From DASZHJ01 sp035581425 (GTDB taxonomy: Bacteria > Pseudomonadota > Alphaproteobacteria > ATCC43930 > CGMCC-115725): a DNA stretch of 57,316 nt. The stretch lies in the NCBI GenBank assembly GCA_035581425.1, contig DATJVP010000054.1:1-57316 (forward strand). Reading direction: 5' to 3'. The notes beneath the pieces are model-generated. The model was not told where the DNA came from. It saw nothing but the letters and a program-made list of their open reading frames with translations, and searched no databases. A program made the position numbers and the translations under genes. Shown one piece after another: positions 16,259 to 23,916 of the stretch; within the stretch, counting starts at the first letter, position 1; each line of letters begins with the position of its first letter.

Positions 16259-17407
16259 TTATTCCTGATTGAGTAACGGCTCGACGATGAGTTCGCCGGT
16301 CCGGAAGCGGCGCGGCGACAGTTTTGTCAGGACGGGATCGTTGGTGTCGTTCTCCAGGATAAGCGCGGACATGATCCGACCGACCGCCGGTGATGTCATC
16401 AGGCCGCGAAATGAGGAGACCGCGACGTAGAGTCCTTCGATCTCGGTTTCGCCGAGAATTGGCTGCATATCCGGAGTGAGGCTGGAGACGCCTCCCCAGG
16501 TGCGAAGCACGGGAACGTCGGCGACGCCGGGCAGGAGATCGATGATCTTCGGGGCCGCGAAGGCGAGAAAATCGGGCGTCGAGGCGATCTCCTTACCCTC
16601 GCGCGCCCGCGAGACCACGAAGACGATGGAGCCGCGGCTCACCTGGTTGACGGAAATATGGTGCTCGAGGGAGATCAGGATCGGCTTAACCCGAGGCGTG
16701 CACGGAACCGTGACGATCGCTTCCTTGGGCAGGCTCTTCACGGGCAGATTGAGCCCGAGCGAGGCCAGCAGCTCCGGCACCGCCCAGTCCGTGCAGAGCA
16801 GGATCTTGTCCGCCTCGATCGAGCCGGTATTCACGTGCGCACGGAAGCCACCGCCGTTGCGCTCGAGTTTCTCGACGCGGGTTCCGTAGCGCACGTCGAC
16901 CTTCTCGCGGCGGCAGGCCTTGAGGAGCGAGTCCAGCAGGAGGAATGGCGAGATCGTGCCGTCCTTGCCGCAGAACGTGCCGCCGACGAGCCGGTTGCGG
17001 CCGAGCGCGGGCACCATCTTGACGCAGTCGTCGGGGTTCAGGAGCTCGCTCGGAACGCCATAACGATGCTGAACCTCGAGGCTTCCCTTGAGCGTCGCGA
17101 GCGCCTTCTCGCTGTGAGCGAGGACGAGATAGCCGCCCTGCTTCAACTCGATGCCGCGGGGATAGTCGAGCTGCTCTGCTGCGGTCTCGAAAAAGCGCGT
17201 GCTCTCCTGGCAGAGCCGGATGTTGAGATCGAGGCCCCATTGCATGCGGAAGCCGGCGCCGTTTCGGCCGGACGCGCCGCTCGCGAATTCGCCTTCGTCC
17301 ACGACGAGAATGCGCGCGCCGGCTCGGCGCTTCGCCATCCACCAGGCGCAGGAAAGCCCGTACGCGCCGGCGCCGATGATGAGGACGTCGAATTTATCTT
17401 TCGTCAT
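16259..17407 (-). CDS. FAD-dependent amino acid/amine oxidoreductase, HcnC-like beta subunit
   Basis: Flavoprotein of 382 aa of the DAO superfamily. The Rossmann motif DVLIIGAGAYGLSCAWW is N-terminal, ASGASGRNGAGFRMQWG follows, and the C-terminal VLRTWGGVSSLTPDMQPILG closes the FAD site. It is the third gene of a minus-strand trio in the order of hcnABC and of three-subunit D-hydroxyproline, octopine or nopaline dehydrogenases, and overlaps the middle gene by four bases. In these enzymes this subunit oxidises a C-N bond and passes electrons to the partner flavoprotein and 2Fe-2S protein. The substrate is unknown; cyanide synthesis is only one possibility and not favoured here. Confidence 0.88.
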   Translation of the reverse strand: MTKDKFDVLIIGAGAYGLSCAWWMAKRRAGARILVVDEGEFASGASGRNGAGFRMQWGLDLNIRLCQESTRFFETAAEQLDYPRGIELKQGGYLVLAHSEKALATLKGSLEVQHRYGVPSELLNPDDCVKMVPALGRNRLVGGTFCGKDGTISPFLLLDSLLKACRREKVDVRYGTRVEKLERNGGGFRAHVNTGSIEADKILLCTDWAVPELLASLGLNLPVKSLPKEAIVTVPCTPRVKPILISLEHHISVNQVSRGSIVFVVSRAREGKEIASTPDFLAFAAPKIIDLLPGVADVPVLRTWGGVSSLTPDMQPILGETEIEGLYVAVSSFRGLMTSPAVGRIMSALILENDTNDPVLTKLSPRRFRTGELIVEPLLNQE

Positions 17408-18807
17408 TCGGCCGCTGCCTTCTTCTGGCGCGCGATCGCTGCAAAGGGCACGGGGCGGGCCATCGGTCGCGGCGTCATCATCTCCGTCGGCGCCTCGCCG
17501 GTTGCGAGCTCCGCAAGCGCCGCGATCGCGTGTAGGCAGGTTCGCCCGCCGCACCAACCCATTCCAGAGCGGACGTTGCGCTTGACGGCATTGAGCGAGC
17601 GGTGGCCGCTCGCGAGTGCCTCGCGAATCTCGCCGAAGCGGACGTTCTCGCACCGGCAAACGACGGTCTCGTCCGTGACGAGACGCCAAAGCCCCAAGGG
17701 CAGCCGCAGCGTCGCACGCACCGCCTGCTGAAAATCGAGATGGCGGGCCCGTCGCGCGACCGTCTCCGCGAGCTCCGCCTGCAGGGTCGCGCCGCCGACC
17801 GCGGTCGAGGGCACCGACGCCGCGGCGCCCACGATCGTGCCGTCGCATTCCGCAACGAGAGCGCCGCGCAAGCCTGCGCCGTCGCCCGCCGCAAACACGC
17901 CAGGGACGGAGGTGCGGCCGAAGGTGTCGATGACGGGCAGCCAGCCACCGATCAGGGGATCGCGGCGCATCTCCGCGCCGGTCATCGCAACGAGCTCGCT
18001 GTTGGCGACGAAGCCGTAGTTGATTGCCAGGAGATCGCAGGCAATCCGTTGCTCCGTGCCGGGAACGACGCGGCCCTCCGCATCGATCCGGGCGAGTGCC
18101 ACAGCCTCCAGGTGCTCGCCGCCGATCGCGCGCACCGGAACGTATCCCGTGAGTTGCAGGACGCCCGCCCGTCGCACCGTCCGTTCGTAGCGCAGGCCTT
18201 CGCGGAGAATGTGGCGCCCGCTCCAGAGACTTCCGGGATGACGCAGCATGGTGCGGAGTGATCGCAGGCTCGCCAGCGCCGCTATGCGGCCGCCGGCGCG
18301 CAGCAACTGTGCGGCAACGACGAGCGGGAGGGGGCCGCAGCCGGCAATCACGGCGTTCCTGCCGGGCAAGACTCGCTGAGCCTTCAACATCGCCTGCGCG
18401 CCGCCCGCGAACATCACGCCCGGCAGAGTCCAGCCGGGGAAAGGGATCGCCTGTTCTCGCACTCCGGTCGCGATGATCATCGCATCGGGCCGCAGGACCT
18501 CGGTGCGGTCGCCTTGCGCGAGATGAATCTCGCCGTTGGGAAAGACCGCATAGACGGTCGCCTCGGCGCGATAGTCGATCCTGTCGATCACCGCCTGGAA
18601 GGCGGCGATGAGGCGGTGCTTGCGGGCAAGCTCGGCGGGCTCGGCGAACTCCCCGCCCGCGAGCGAGGGGTGCGCCTGGCGGTAGATCTGTCCACCGGGT
18701 CGCGGTCCTTCGTCGACGAGGGTGACGCGGCAACCGCGCCGCACGGCCTCGACCGCCGCAGCCATCCCCGCGGGGCCGGCGCCGATGATGGCTATCGCTC
18801 GCTGCAT
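17404..18807 (-). CDS. FAD/NAD(P)-binding oxidoreductase with BFD-like 2Fe-2S domain, HcnB-like alpha subunit
   Basis: Protein of 467 aa. The N-terminal dinucleotide site is AIAIIGAGPAGMAAAVEAVR; GGQIYRQAHPS and IIATGVREQAIPFPGWTLPG are typical of HcnB and of opine oxidase A subunits; VPGVFAAGDGAGLRGA is the second FAD motif. A C-terminal BFD-like domain has four cysteines, VCRCENV and GMGWCGGRTC, that can hold a 2Fe-2S cluster. I chose the ATG at 18807, which gives the Rossmann motif within ten residues. It overlaps the small ferredoxin-like gene by 16 bases and the HcnC-like gene by four. Confidence 0.9.
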   Translation of the reverse strand: MQRAIAIIGAGPAGMAAAVEAVRRGCRVTLVDEGPRPGGQIYRQAHPSLAGGEFAEPAELARKHRLIAAFQAVIDRIDYRAEATVYAVFPNGEIHLAQGDRTEVLRPDAMIIATGVREQAIPFPGWTLPGVMFAGGAQAMLKAQRVLPGRNAVIAGCGPLPLVVAAQLLRAGGRIAALASLRSLRTMLRHPGSLWSGRHILREGLRYERTVRRAGVLQLTGYVPVRAIGGEHLEAVALARIDAEGRVVPGTEQRIACDLLAINYGFVANSELVAMTGAEMRRDPLIGGWLPVIDTFGRTSVPGVFAAGDGAGLRGALVAECDGTIVGAAASVPSTAVGGATLQAELAETVARRARHLDFQQAVRATLRLPLGLWRLVTDETVVCRCENVRFGEIREALASGHRSLNAVKRNVRSGMGWCGGRTCLHAIAALAELATGEAPTEMMTPRPMARPVPFAAIARQKKAAAE

Positions 18808-19064
18808 CCGTCGAGCCCCCGTTGCCGTCGCACGATCATGCCCGGGCGCACTTGCGTCATGCAGGCGCGAATGTCGGGAACGCCATCGATGCTGCAGCGG
18901 CATTCCCAGCAAAAGCCGATGCCGCAAACGGCCCCTTTGGGATTGCCCGCTTCGTCGACGCGGAGGCACCGCTCGCCGGCCGCGACGAGCGCGGCGGCGA
19001 CACTCTGTCCTTCCCGAGCCGCGATCGCTTTGCCTTCGAAGGTGATCTGAAACTCTGACGGCAC
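18792..19064 (-). CDS. 2Fe-2S ferredoxin-like small subunit, HcnA-like
   Basis: Small iron-sulfur protein of 90 aa. Ligands are CGIGFCWEC followed by a fourth cysteine in IRACMTQV, the arrangement of HcnA and SoxA N-terminal-type fer2_4 domains. The early strand is FQITFEGKAIAAREGQSV. I chose the GTG at 19064 (VPSEFQ) because GGGAG lies six bases upstream and the longer open frame adds only unrelated residues. It is the first gene of the hcnABC-like operon, whose promoter overlaps the divergent promoter of the binding-protein gene. Confidence 0.88.
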   Translation of the reverse strand: MPSEFQITFEGKAIAAREGQSVAAALVAAGERCLRVDEAGNPKGAVCGIGFCWECRCSIDGVPDIRACMTQVRPGMIVRRQRGLDGCSER

Positions 19065-19100
19065 GCTCGGCTCCCGTTGCGGTCGCGCGGATCCCGGGCT

Positions 19101-19161
19101 ATTCCTGTGGAGATAATCCGTTCTTGACAGGAATTTCGTGCGCATGAGACTATTTTGTCAA
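19101..19161. promoter_or_regulatory. overlapping divergent promoters and operator candidates for the hcnABC-like operon and SBP gene
   Basis: Plus strand: TTGACA at 19124-19129 with a poor -10 (GACTAT) 18 bases later. Minus strand: TTGACA at 19161-19156 with CGAAAT 17 bases later. The two promoters overlap. A perfect 8-base inverted repeat (ATTCCTGT 19101-19108, ACAGGAAT 19127-19134) embraces the motif AGATAATCCGTTCTTGACAG. That motif matches 20785-20807 at 19 of 23 positions including its extension. A 5-base inverted repeat CTATT/AATAG also lies just downstream. It is the likely site where the XRE-cupin protein of 20094-20741 controls both transcripts. Confidence 0.55.
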
Positions 19162-19213
19162 TAATAGATTTGCGCAAGCAGGGCATCGCTTCACGACCAT
19201 CAGGGAGGACACC

Positions 19214-20035
19214 GTGCGATTCGGTTACGCTATTGCCGCGATGGCGTTTGCCACCGTTCTGCCGGTCGCCGCTCATGCCGCAGATGCGGCGACCGCCTGG
19301 GACGACATCCAGAGCACGAAGAAATTCGTAGCCTGCGTCGTTCCCGCCTATCAGCCTTATTCCTGGAAAGATCCCGGCGGCGAGTGGAAGGGCTTTGCCG
19401 TGGAGATGGCGAAGGACGTCGCTAAGTCGCTGCATGTCGACGTCGCCTATGTCGAGACCAGTTTCAAGACGGTTGTGCTCGACCTCCAGAGCGCGAAATG
19501 CCACGCGTTCTTCGGCTTCAATGCGACGCCCGAGCGGGCGCTCGCGATCGACTTCGCGGGACCGCTCTACACGCTGGGATTCGGCGCACTCGACCGCAAC
19601 GGGTTCAAGCCGAAGGGCGATCGCTGGGTCGATCTCAACGACCCCGCGATCAGGGTCTGCTATTCCGTCGGCAATAGCTCCGAGCAGCAGATCAAGCGCT
19701 TCGCGCCGAAATCGACGCAGGTGGCCCTGCCGCAAGCCGACGACTGCGTGCTCGCGCTGCTCTCCGGACGCGTCGATCGCTACATCGACGGCATCATGGG
19801 CATCCTTGGCGCGCATGCGAAGAATCCGTCGACCGGCGCGGTGCATCTGATGACGCCTCAATATGCGCTGCCGTCCTACGCGGGCGTCCGTCTCGACGAC
19901 GGCCGCTTCCAGAAATTCCTGCAGAAGTGGTCGGAGTACAACAAGGCCAACGGCAACATCAATTTCTGGCTGACGAGCGCGATGGAGAGCATCGGCATCA
20001 AGACCGACGACATTCCCGCCGAAGTTCAGTTCTAG
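19214..20035 (+). CDS. amino-acid ABC transporter substrate-binding protein (SBP_bac_3)
   Basis: Periplasmic receptor of 273 aa. A Sec signal (MRFGYAIAAMAFATVL) ends near AAHA-ADAA. Family 3 features are FVACVVPAYQPYSWKDPGG, FAVEMAKDVAKSL and FFGFNATPERALAIDFAGPLY. The GTG start has AGGGAGG upstream. The membrane and ATPase components lie at 20938-22360 on the other side of the XRE-cupin gene. Family 3 receptors bind polar amino acids, opines or related zwitterions. Here the ligand is probably the substrate of the neighbouring flavoenzymes. A strong terminator follows. Confidence 0.92.
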   Translation: MRFGYAIAAMAFATVLPVAAHAADAATAWDDIQSTKKFVACVVPAYQPYSWKDPGGEWKGFAVEMAKDVAKSLHVDVAYVETSFKTVVLDLQSAKCHAFFGFNATPERALAIDFAGPLYTLGFGALDRNGFKPKGDRWVDLNDPAIRVCYSVGNSSEQQIKRFAPKSTQVALPQADDCVLALLSGRVDRYIDGIMGILGAHAKNPSTGAVHLMTPQYALPSYAGVRLDDGRFQKFLQKWSEYNKANGNINFWLTSAMESIGIKTDDIPAEVQF

Positions 20036-20056
20036 GCTCCGCGATCGCGGAACGTG

Positions 20057-20090
20057 CCGGCCCGCGCAAGGCGCGGGCCGGTTTCCTTTT
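20057..20090 (+). terminator. strong intrinsic terminator after the SBP gene
   Basis: CCGGCCCGCGC (20057-20067) pairs perfectly with GCGCGGGCCGG (20071-20081) around an AAG loop, followed by TTTCCTTTT. It is a textbook rho-independent terminator 22 bases after the SBP stop, reading on the plus strand. It also isolates the convergent XRE-cupin gene that ends at 20094. Confidence 0.92.
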
Positions 20091-20093
20091 GCG

Positions 20094-20741
20094 TCAACCG
20101 CCCATGCCGCCGAGGAAGCAGAGCACGGTGATATAGCGCACGGGCGTGCGAAGAAGCTGCTCGGGACCGTGCGGAACGTCCGCCTGGAAGAGCAGGGAAT
20201 CGCCCTCGGACATGAGGTAAGTCTTGTTGCCGTGCCGGTAATTGAGCTGACCCTCGAGCACGTAGATGAATTGGGTGCCGGCGCGATGCAGGAATGGCAG
20301 CACCTGCGACGCGTTCGTGTAGCTCATCAAGCAGGGCTCGACCGCGATGCCCTTGGCGGTGGTCTGGCCGAGGACGCGGTATTCATGGCCGATGCTGAGG
20401 CCGGAGCGACTCACCAGCATCCCTTCGCCTGCCCGCACGAAGGTCGCGTCGGTGATCTCGTCGAATTCGCGGAAGAGCGAGGTCACCGGCACCTGCAGCG
20501 CCCGCGATAGCGCACGGATGCTTGCGAGCGAAGGCGAGATCGCGCCGTTTTCGATTTTCGAGACCATGCCCGGCGACAGTCGCGCGCGGCGCGCGAGCTC
20601 GGCGACGCCGAGACCGGCGCGCTTGCGGAATTCGCGCACTACCTGGCCCAGCGCCGTCTCAAGCTGATTGTCGCGGCGATTGATCGGCGCCGCTTTGCCT
20701 TTGCTCTTGCGGGCGCGCGCGGAGGCGGAGGTTCTGGCCAT
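20094..20741 (-). CDS. XRE-family regulator with C-terminal cupin domain (second copy)
   Basis: Regulator of 215 aa with a basic, flexible N-terminus (roughly residues 1-25), an XRE helix-turn-helix (VVREFRKRAGLGVAELARRA, LSPGMVSKIENGAISPSLAS) and a cupin barrel (RAGTQFIYVLEGQLNYRHGN, MSEGDSLLFQADVPHGPEQL). It is homologous throughout to the 4641-5318 protein. It sits between the two halves of an amino-acid importer and upstream of sox genes, pointing to control of that regulon and of itself. The motif shared by its own promoter region and the SBP/hcn promoter region supports this. Confidence 0.92.
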   Translation of the reverse strand: MARTSASARARKSKGKAAPINRRDNQLETALGQVVREFRKRAGLGVAELARRARLSPGMVSKIENGAISPSLASIRALSRALQVPVTSLFREFDEITDATFVRAGEGMLVSRSGLSIGHEYRVLGQTTAKGIAVEPCLMSYTNASQVLPFLHRAGTQFIYVLEGQLNYRHGNKTYLMSEGDSLLFQADVPHGPEQLLRTPVRYITVLCFLGGMGG

Positions 20742-20784
20742 TTGTCCCCAGTCTTGAGTTTATCGGACGCGGTGTTTCCCCTTA

Positions 20785-20826
20785 GGATAATTTGTTCTTG
20801 ACAGAAAAGCACGTGGGTCGGATTCT
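20785..20826. promoter_or_regulatory. promoter and candidate XRE-cupin operator before the permease-sox operon
   Basis: GGATAATTTGTTCTTGACAG starts at 20785 and ends with the -35 hexamer TTGACA at 20798-20803. A weak -10 (GATTCT, 20821-20826) follows after 17 bases. The segment matches 19111-19133 at 19 of 23 positions with identical spacing of its parts. A second TTGACA lies at 20835-20840. The region is shared by the minus-strand regulator gene and the plus-strand permease, ATPase and sox genes. Confidence 0.6.
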
Positions 20827-20937
20827 CGCCGAGATTGACAGCGATGCTAGCGCACCGAGGTATGGCCGTCGCTATGGACTCCTGCACTTGCGATCGAGCG
20901 ACGATCCGCGTGCGAGCGGTGACGAGCCCTTAGCCGA

Positions 20938-21600
20938 ATGCCCCTCTACCAGTGGGATTTCGGGAAAGCATTCCTCCATCCGGATCTTTGGCTGACCGCG
21001 CTGACCGTCACGCTCGGCTATGCGGCGGCGACCATATTCTGCGGACTCATCATCGGCGTCATCGCGGGCATGCTGCTTTTGAGCCGGCATTGGTATGTGC
21101 GCGTTCCCGTGAGCGGTTTCGTTCAGGTCTTTCGCTGCACGCCGCTCCTGATCCAGATCATCTGGTTCTATTACGCGCTTCCGGTCGCGATCAGCGTCAC
21201 CATTCCGGCCTGGCTCGCGGCCGGAATGGGACTCACCTTCTATATGGGAGCGTTCTCCGCGGAGATCTTCCGCGGCGGAATCATGTCGATCGACAAGGGC
21301 CAGTGGCAGGCCGCGAAGGCGATCGGCATGCTCCCCTCGCAGGTCATGCGCCGCGTGGTGCTGCCGCAAGCGACGCGCCGGATGATCCCGCCCTTCGTCA
21401 ATCAATCGGTGCTGCAGCTCAAGAACACCTCGCTGCTGTCGATCGTCGCGGTGCCCGATCTCATGTACACCGCCCAGGTCTTCGTCTCCGAGACCTTTCG
21501 CCCGCTCGAGGTCTATACGAGCCTGGGCGTGATCTATCTGATCATCCTTTATCCCCTGCAGAAGCTCGCGAAGCGACTGGAGCGGCGCGATGACCTCTGA
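20938..21600 (+). CDS. amino-acid ABC transporter permease (HisM/GlnP family)
   Basis: Inner-membrane permease of 220 aa. Hydrophobic helices alternate with the family motif GFVQVFRCTPLLIQIIWFYY and the ATPase-docking EAA loop AKAIGMLPSQVMRRVVLPQA. The start ATG has only a weak ribosome site. No second permease gene is present, so the channel is probably a homodimer. It begins the operon that continues through the ATPase into soxBDAG, which ties the uptake of a compound directly to its oxidation. Confidence 0.92.
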   Translation: MPLYQWDFGKAFLHPDLWLTALTVTLGYAAATIFCGLIIGVIAGMLLLSRHWYVRVPVSGFVQVFRCTPLLIQIIWFYYALPVAISVTIPAWLAAGMGLTFYMGAFSAEIFRGGIMSIDKGQWQAAKAIGMLPSQVMRRVVLPQATRRMIPPFVNQSVLQLKNTSLLSIVAVPDLMYTAQVFVSETFRPLEVYTSLGVIYLIILYPLQKLAKRLERRDDL

Positions 21601-22360
21601 GTGCGGGGCTCCGATGGTCGAGATCGACCGCCTCTCCAAAAGCTACGGGAAACTGGCGGCGGTCAAGGACGTCTCGCTGACGGTGAGGCGCGGCGAGGCT
21701 CATTTCATCATCGGACCCAGCGGCTGCGGAAAGTCGACACTGCTGCGCTGCGTCAATCTGCTGGAAGAGCCGACGGGCGGCCGCATGCGCGTGGGCGAGC
21801 TGGCGCTCCAGTTCGACGGCAAGCGCTTGCCGATGTCGGCCCGTCAGCAGGCGCAATATCGCGCGCGCGTCGGAATGGTGTTCCAGCAGTTTCACCTCTT
21901 TCCCCACATGACCGCGCTCGAGAACGTGATGGAAGGGCCGCGCACGGTGAAGCGCGTCCCCTACGCCGAGGCGCGCGCCATTGCGGAAGCGCTGCTGCAG
22001 AAGGTCGGCCTTGCGGAAAAATGCGCGGCCTATCCGAAGCATCTCTCGGGAGGACAGGCGCAACGGGTCGCGATCGCACGCGCGCTCGCGATGTCGCCGG
22101 AAGTCGTGCTCTTCGACGAGGTTACCTCGGCGCTCGATCCCGAGCTCGTCGGAGAGGTGCTCGCGGTCATCCGCCAGCTCACGCAGGAGGGTATGACCAT
22201 GATCGTGGTCACGCACGAGATGGCGTTCGCGCGCGAGGTCGCGAATACCGTGACCTTCATGGATGCGGGCATGGTCGTGGAGCAGGGCCCGACCGCGGCG
22301 GTGCTGGGCAACGTCACCAATCCCCGCCTCGAGCAGTTCCTGCGGCGTTTCCGCGCCTGA
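21590..22360 (+). CDS. amino-acid ABC transporter ATP-binding protein (HisP/GlnQ family)
   Basis: ATPase of 256 aa with Walker A GPSGCGKST, Q-loop VFQQFHLFPHMT, signature LSGGQAQRVAIARALAM, Walker B VLFDEVTSALD and H-loop VTHEM. Walker B reads DEV rather than the usual DEPT or DEAT, a mild variation. It overlaps the permease gene by 11 bases and ends eight bases before soxB, consistent with one transcript. It powers the importer whose receptor is at 19214-20035. Confidence 0.93.
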   Translation: MTSECGAPMVEIDRLSKSYGKLAAVKDVSLTVRRGEAHFIIGPSGCGKSTLLRCVNLLEEPTGGRMRVGELALQFDGKRLPMSARQQAQYRARVGMVFQQFHLFPHMTALENVMEGPRTVKRVPYAEARAIAEALLQKVGLAEKCAAYPKHLSGGQAQRVAIARALAMSPEVVLFDEVTSALDPELVGEVLAVIRQLTQEGMTMIVVTHEMAFAREVANTVTFMDAGMVVEQGPTAAVLGNVTNPRLEQFLRRFRA

Positions 22361-22368
22361 GCCTCTCC

Positions 22369-23625
22369 ATGCAACGCTATTCGATCTTCAGCCTGCTCCG
22401 AAACGCCGTCAGCCATCACGAGCACTGGCCCGAGGCCTGGCGGAGCCCCGATCCGAAGCCGCGCTACGACGTCGTGATCATCGGCGGCGGCGGGCATGGG
22501 CTTGCTGCGGCCTATTACCTCGCGAAAGAGCACGGCATTACGAACGTCGCGGTGCTCGAGAAGGGTTGGCTCGGCGGAGGGAATACCGGGCGGAACACCA
22601 CCAATGTCCGCTCGAACTACATCCTCGAAAAGAACCAGCGCTTCTACGAATTCTCGCTGAAGCTCTGGGAGGGCTTGAGCCAAGACCTCAATTTCAACGT
22701 CATGCTGAGCCAGCGCGGCGTCCTCATTACGGCGCATTTCGATCCTCAGACTCAAGCGCTCCTCCGGCGCGGGAACGGGATGCGCGTCATCGGCAGCGAT
22801 GCAGTCTTCCTGACGCGAGAAGAGGTACGGCGGAAAGTGCCCGTGCTGGACTTCTCGCCGACGGCCCGGTTCCCGATCACGGGAGCCTTTCTCCAGCCGC
22901 GCGCGGGTGTGGCTCGACACGACGCCGTCGCCTGGGGCTTCGCGCGAGCCGCGGACGCGCGTGGAGCCGACATCATCCAGAATTGCGAGGTGACGGGCAT
23001 TCGCATCGAGCGCGGACGCGCCGTCGGCGTCGAGACGACACGCGGCTACATCGCCGCCGGCAAGATCGGAATCGCCGTCGCGGGCCATACGAGCCACGTT
23101 GCTGGATTGGCCGGTCTGCGCCTCCCCATCGAATCGCACCTCCTGCAGGCGATGGTGACGGAGCCGATCAAGCCTTTCCTGCACGTCTCCCTGTCGTTCG
23201 GCGCGGGCCATTTCTACACGAGCCAGACCGACAAGGGAGAGCTGGTCATGGGAGGCGATCTCGACGGCTACAACTCCTACGCCCAGCGCGGAAACCTTCC
23301 GATGATCGAGCACGTGGCGGCGGCGGCGGTGACCGTGATGCCCTCGATCTCGCGACTTCGGATCATGCGGCATTGGGCCGGCATCATGGACATGACCATG
23401 GACGGCACACCCATCATCGCAAAGACGCCGATCGACGGCCTCTATATCGACGGCGGCTGGTGCTACGGCGGCTTCAAGGCGACGCCGGGCTCGGGTTGGG
23501 TCTTCGCCTACACGATCGCGCAGGACCGGCCGCACGCGCTCAACGAGCCCTTCGGTCTCGAGCGTTTCGCTCGTGGCTACACGATCGACGAGCGCGGCGT
23601 CGGTCCCTATCCCGCGCTGCATTGA
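22369..23625 (+). CDS. soxB: sarcosine oxidase beta subunit / N-methylglutamate dehydrogenase subunit (SoxB/MgdA family)
   Basis: Flavoprotein of 418 aa. MQRYSIFSLLRNAVSHHEHW is the usual SoxB start, DVVIIGGGGHGLAAAYYLAK the FAD-binding Rossmann motif and GGGNTGRNTTNVRSNY the conserved loop. ARHDAVAW contains the histidine (residue 184) corresponding to the one that covalently carries FMN in sarcosine oxidase. RHWAGIMDMTMDGTPI and NAGW-like DGGWCYGGFKATP are C-terminal markers. It would demethylate sarcosine or oxidise N-methylglutamate; the two families cannot be separated by eye. The ATG at 22369 fits the homologues. Confidence 0.92.
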   Translation: MQRYSIFSLLRNAVSHHEHWPEAWRSPDPKPRYDVVIIGGGGHGLAAAYYLAKEHGITNVAVLEKGWLGGGNTGRNTTNVRSNYILEKNQRFYEFSLKLWEGLSQDLNFNVMLSQRGVLITAHFDPQTQALLRRGNGMRVIGSDAVFLTREEVRRKVPVLDFSPTARFPITGAFLQPRAGVARHDAVAWGFARAADARGADIIQNCEVTGIRIERGRAVGVETTRGYIAAGKIGIAVAGHTSHVAGLAGLRLPIESHLLQAMVTEPIKPFLHVSLSFGAGHFYTSQTDKGELVMGGDLDGYNSYAQRGNLPMIEHVAAAAVTVMPSISRLRIMRHWAGIMDMTMDGTPIIAKTPIDGLYIDGGWCYGGFKATPGSGWVFAYTIAQDRPHALNEPFGLERFARGYTIDERGVGPYPALH

Positions 23626-23640
23626 GGAGATGGGACGCCG

Positions 23641-23916
23641 ATGCTGATCCCCTGTCCTCATTGTGGCGAGCGCCCGCATTCAGAATTCACCTACGGGGGC
23701 GATGCGACGCTGCACCGTCCCGCCGATCCCACCCTCGCGAGCGACGAGGCCTGGTTCGACTATCTCTACATTCGCGGCAATCCGCGCGGACCGCATCGCG
23801 AATATTGGCACCACACGCTGGGTTGCGAGCGCTGGATCGAGGTTCGGCGCGACACTCTCACGCATCGCATCGGAGGCGCGAGCGCGACGGGCGAGCGGCG
23901 GGGAAGCCAGTCGTGA
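23641..23916 (+). CDS. soxD: sarcosine oxidase delta subunit (SoxD/MgdB family), zinc-binding
   Basis: Small subunit of 91 aa. Cys5 and Cys8 (MLIPCPHCGERPHSEF) with His58 and Cys62 (YWHHTLGCERW) match the zinc ligands of SoxD apart from a one-residue shift. WFDYLYIRGNPRGPHREYW is the family core. It has no catalytic role; it stabilises the heterotetramer. An intergenic gap of 15 bases with GAGGAG separates it from soxB, and its stop overlaps the GTG of soxA by three bases. Confidence 0.93.
   Translation: MLIPCPHCGERPHSEFTYGGDATLHRPADPTLASDEAWFDYLYIRGNPRGPHREYWHHTLGCERWIEVRRDTLTHRIGGASATGERRGSQS

Noticed and set aside
16259..18733. Reading the HcnC-like gene as an 824-residue fusion with upstream sequence
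   Set aside because: The N-terminal extension is an out-of-frame reading of the HcnB-like gene. A proper ATG with Rossmann motif lies at 17407.
16259..19064. Hydrogen cyanide synthase
   Set aside because: The three-subunit architecture is shared with D-hydroxyproline, opine and other amine dehydrogenases. The importer and sox context favours amino acid catabolism.
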